DNA from: Nocardioides insulae DSM 17944
GTDB taxonomy: Bacteria; Actinomycetota; Actinomycetes; Propionibacteriales; Nocardioidaceae
DNA length: 64,000 nucleotides
NCBI RefSeq assembly: GCF_000422825.1
Contig: NZ_KE383928.1
Coordinates: 756,930-820,929, forward strand
Reading direction: 5' to 3'
Shown here: one piece after another, positions 63,628 to 64,000 of the stretch
Layout of the letters: every line of letters begins with the position of its first letter
How positions within the stretch are numbered: position 1 is the first letter of the stretch
Notes under the pieces: generated by a model
Told to the model about the DNA's origin: nothing
The model's input: only the letters and a program-made list of their open reading frames with translations
The model's database searches: none
Made by a program: the position numbers and the translations under genes

Positions 63628-64000
63628 ATGACCCTCACCCGCGAGCAGGCCGACTGGTTCAAGCAGACCTTCGACACGCTGACCGCCAACATGGAGCAGG
63701 CGGTGCTCGGCAAGCGGCACGTCGTGCGGCTCGCCCTGACCTGCATGCTCTCCGAGGGCCACATCCTGCTCGAGGACTTCCCCGGCACCGGCAAGACGAT
63801 GCTGGCCCGCACGCTGGCCAACACGGTGCAGGGCAGTCACGCGCGGATCCAGTTCACTCCCGACCTGCTGCCCTCCGATGTCACCGGGGTGACCGTCTAC
63901 GACCAGCACAAGGGCTCCTTCGAATTCCACCCCGGCCCGATCTTCCACACGATCGTGCTGGCCGACGAGATCAACCGGGCCTCGCCGAAGACCCAGTCCG
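63628..64000 (+). CDS. MoxR-family AAA+ ATPase (partial, cut by the window end)
   Basis: The first 124 residues are present. Walker [13 protein letters not shown] (about 49-60) and Walker [19 protein letters not shown] (about 107-124) are those of MoxR/RavA-type AAA+ ATPases. These act as chaperones that mature or insert metal or cofactor in VWA-domain partners, usually encoded with DUF58 and transglutaminase genes just downstream. ATG 63628 has GGACGAG upstream. The preceding 128 bases contain a CAGCAG-rich stretch without a clear terminator, so it may be co-transcribed with the giant genes. The rest lies beyond the window. Confidence 0.93.
   Translation, partial: MTLTREQADWFKQTFDTLTANMEQAVLGKRHVVRLALTCMLSEGHILLEDFPGTGKTMLARTLANTVQGSHARIQFTPDLLPSDVTGVTVYDQHKGSFEFHPGPIFHTIVLADEINRASPKTQS

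Overview
The window is high-GC DNA from an actinobacterium, most like Nocardioidaceae (order Propionibacteriales). The evidence is strong G/C bias at third codon positions, many GTG starts, an NDMA-dependent alcohol dehydrogenase, an F420-type luciferase-like oxidoreductase, a zinc-binding S14, DtxR/IdeR-type iron boxes and actinobacterial-style S10/spc ribosomal operons. Genus-level placement is inference.

1-10.7 kb: the 3' end of tuf (EF-Tu) with its terminator, then metabolic and regulatory genes lying between tuf and the S10 operon. These are a YCII/DGPF protein with an ECF42-like sigma factor, a DHA2-type MFS transporter, a tandem Lrp/AsnC regulator, a secreted GH16-fold protein lacking the GH16 active-site motif, an NDMA-dependent alcohol dehydrogenase, trmB, a RibD/DHFR-like reductase and an LLM oxidoreductase. 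10.7-23.3 kb: the S10 operon (rpsJ to rpsQ), a hairpin, the spc operon (rplN to rplO), a terminator, then secY-adk-map and another strong terminator.

23.6-47.6 kb: an iron-acquisition island where infA-rpmJ-rpsM would normally follow map. A DtxR-like box precedes a dhb/ent operon: EntA, EntC, EntE, isochorismatase-aryl carrier EntB, an EntF-like C-A-PCP-TE synthetase whose specificity residues read as serine, and an Sfp/EntD-type phosphopantetheinyl transferase. The predicted product is an enterobactin-like (2,3-dihydroxybenzoyl-serine) siderophore. After a TauE/SafE gene come an iron-boxed secreted beta-propeller protein, a GntR regulator, and a six-gene translationally coupled operon. That operon encodes a siderophore-binding lipoprotein, two membrane-anchored surface proteins built of a repeated KIDEG-type beta-sandwich module, two FecCD permeases and an ATPase. 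A second iron-boxed beta-propeller gene and an enterochelin-esterase-like gene (fes) diverge at the end. Together these make, capture, import and hydrolyse a catecholate siderophore. The two propellers and the KIDEG-module proteins are the least explained and most interesting part.

47.7-64 kb: an FHA/zinc-ribbon protein and a membrane Ser/Thr kinase on the minus strand, divergent from two giant tandem paralogues (2053 and 2083 aa). The giants have one N-terminal membrane segment, a propeller-like region, many Ig/cadherin-like repeats, three FnIII domains and a cysteine-rich C-terminus. A MoxR-type AAA ATPase follows and is cut by the window end. No tRNA, rRNA, CRISPR array, insertion sequence or phage gene was seen.
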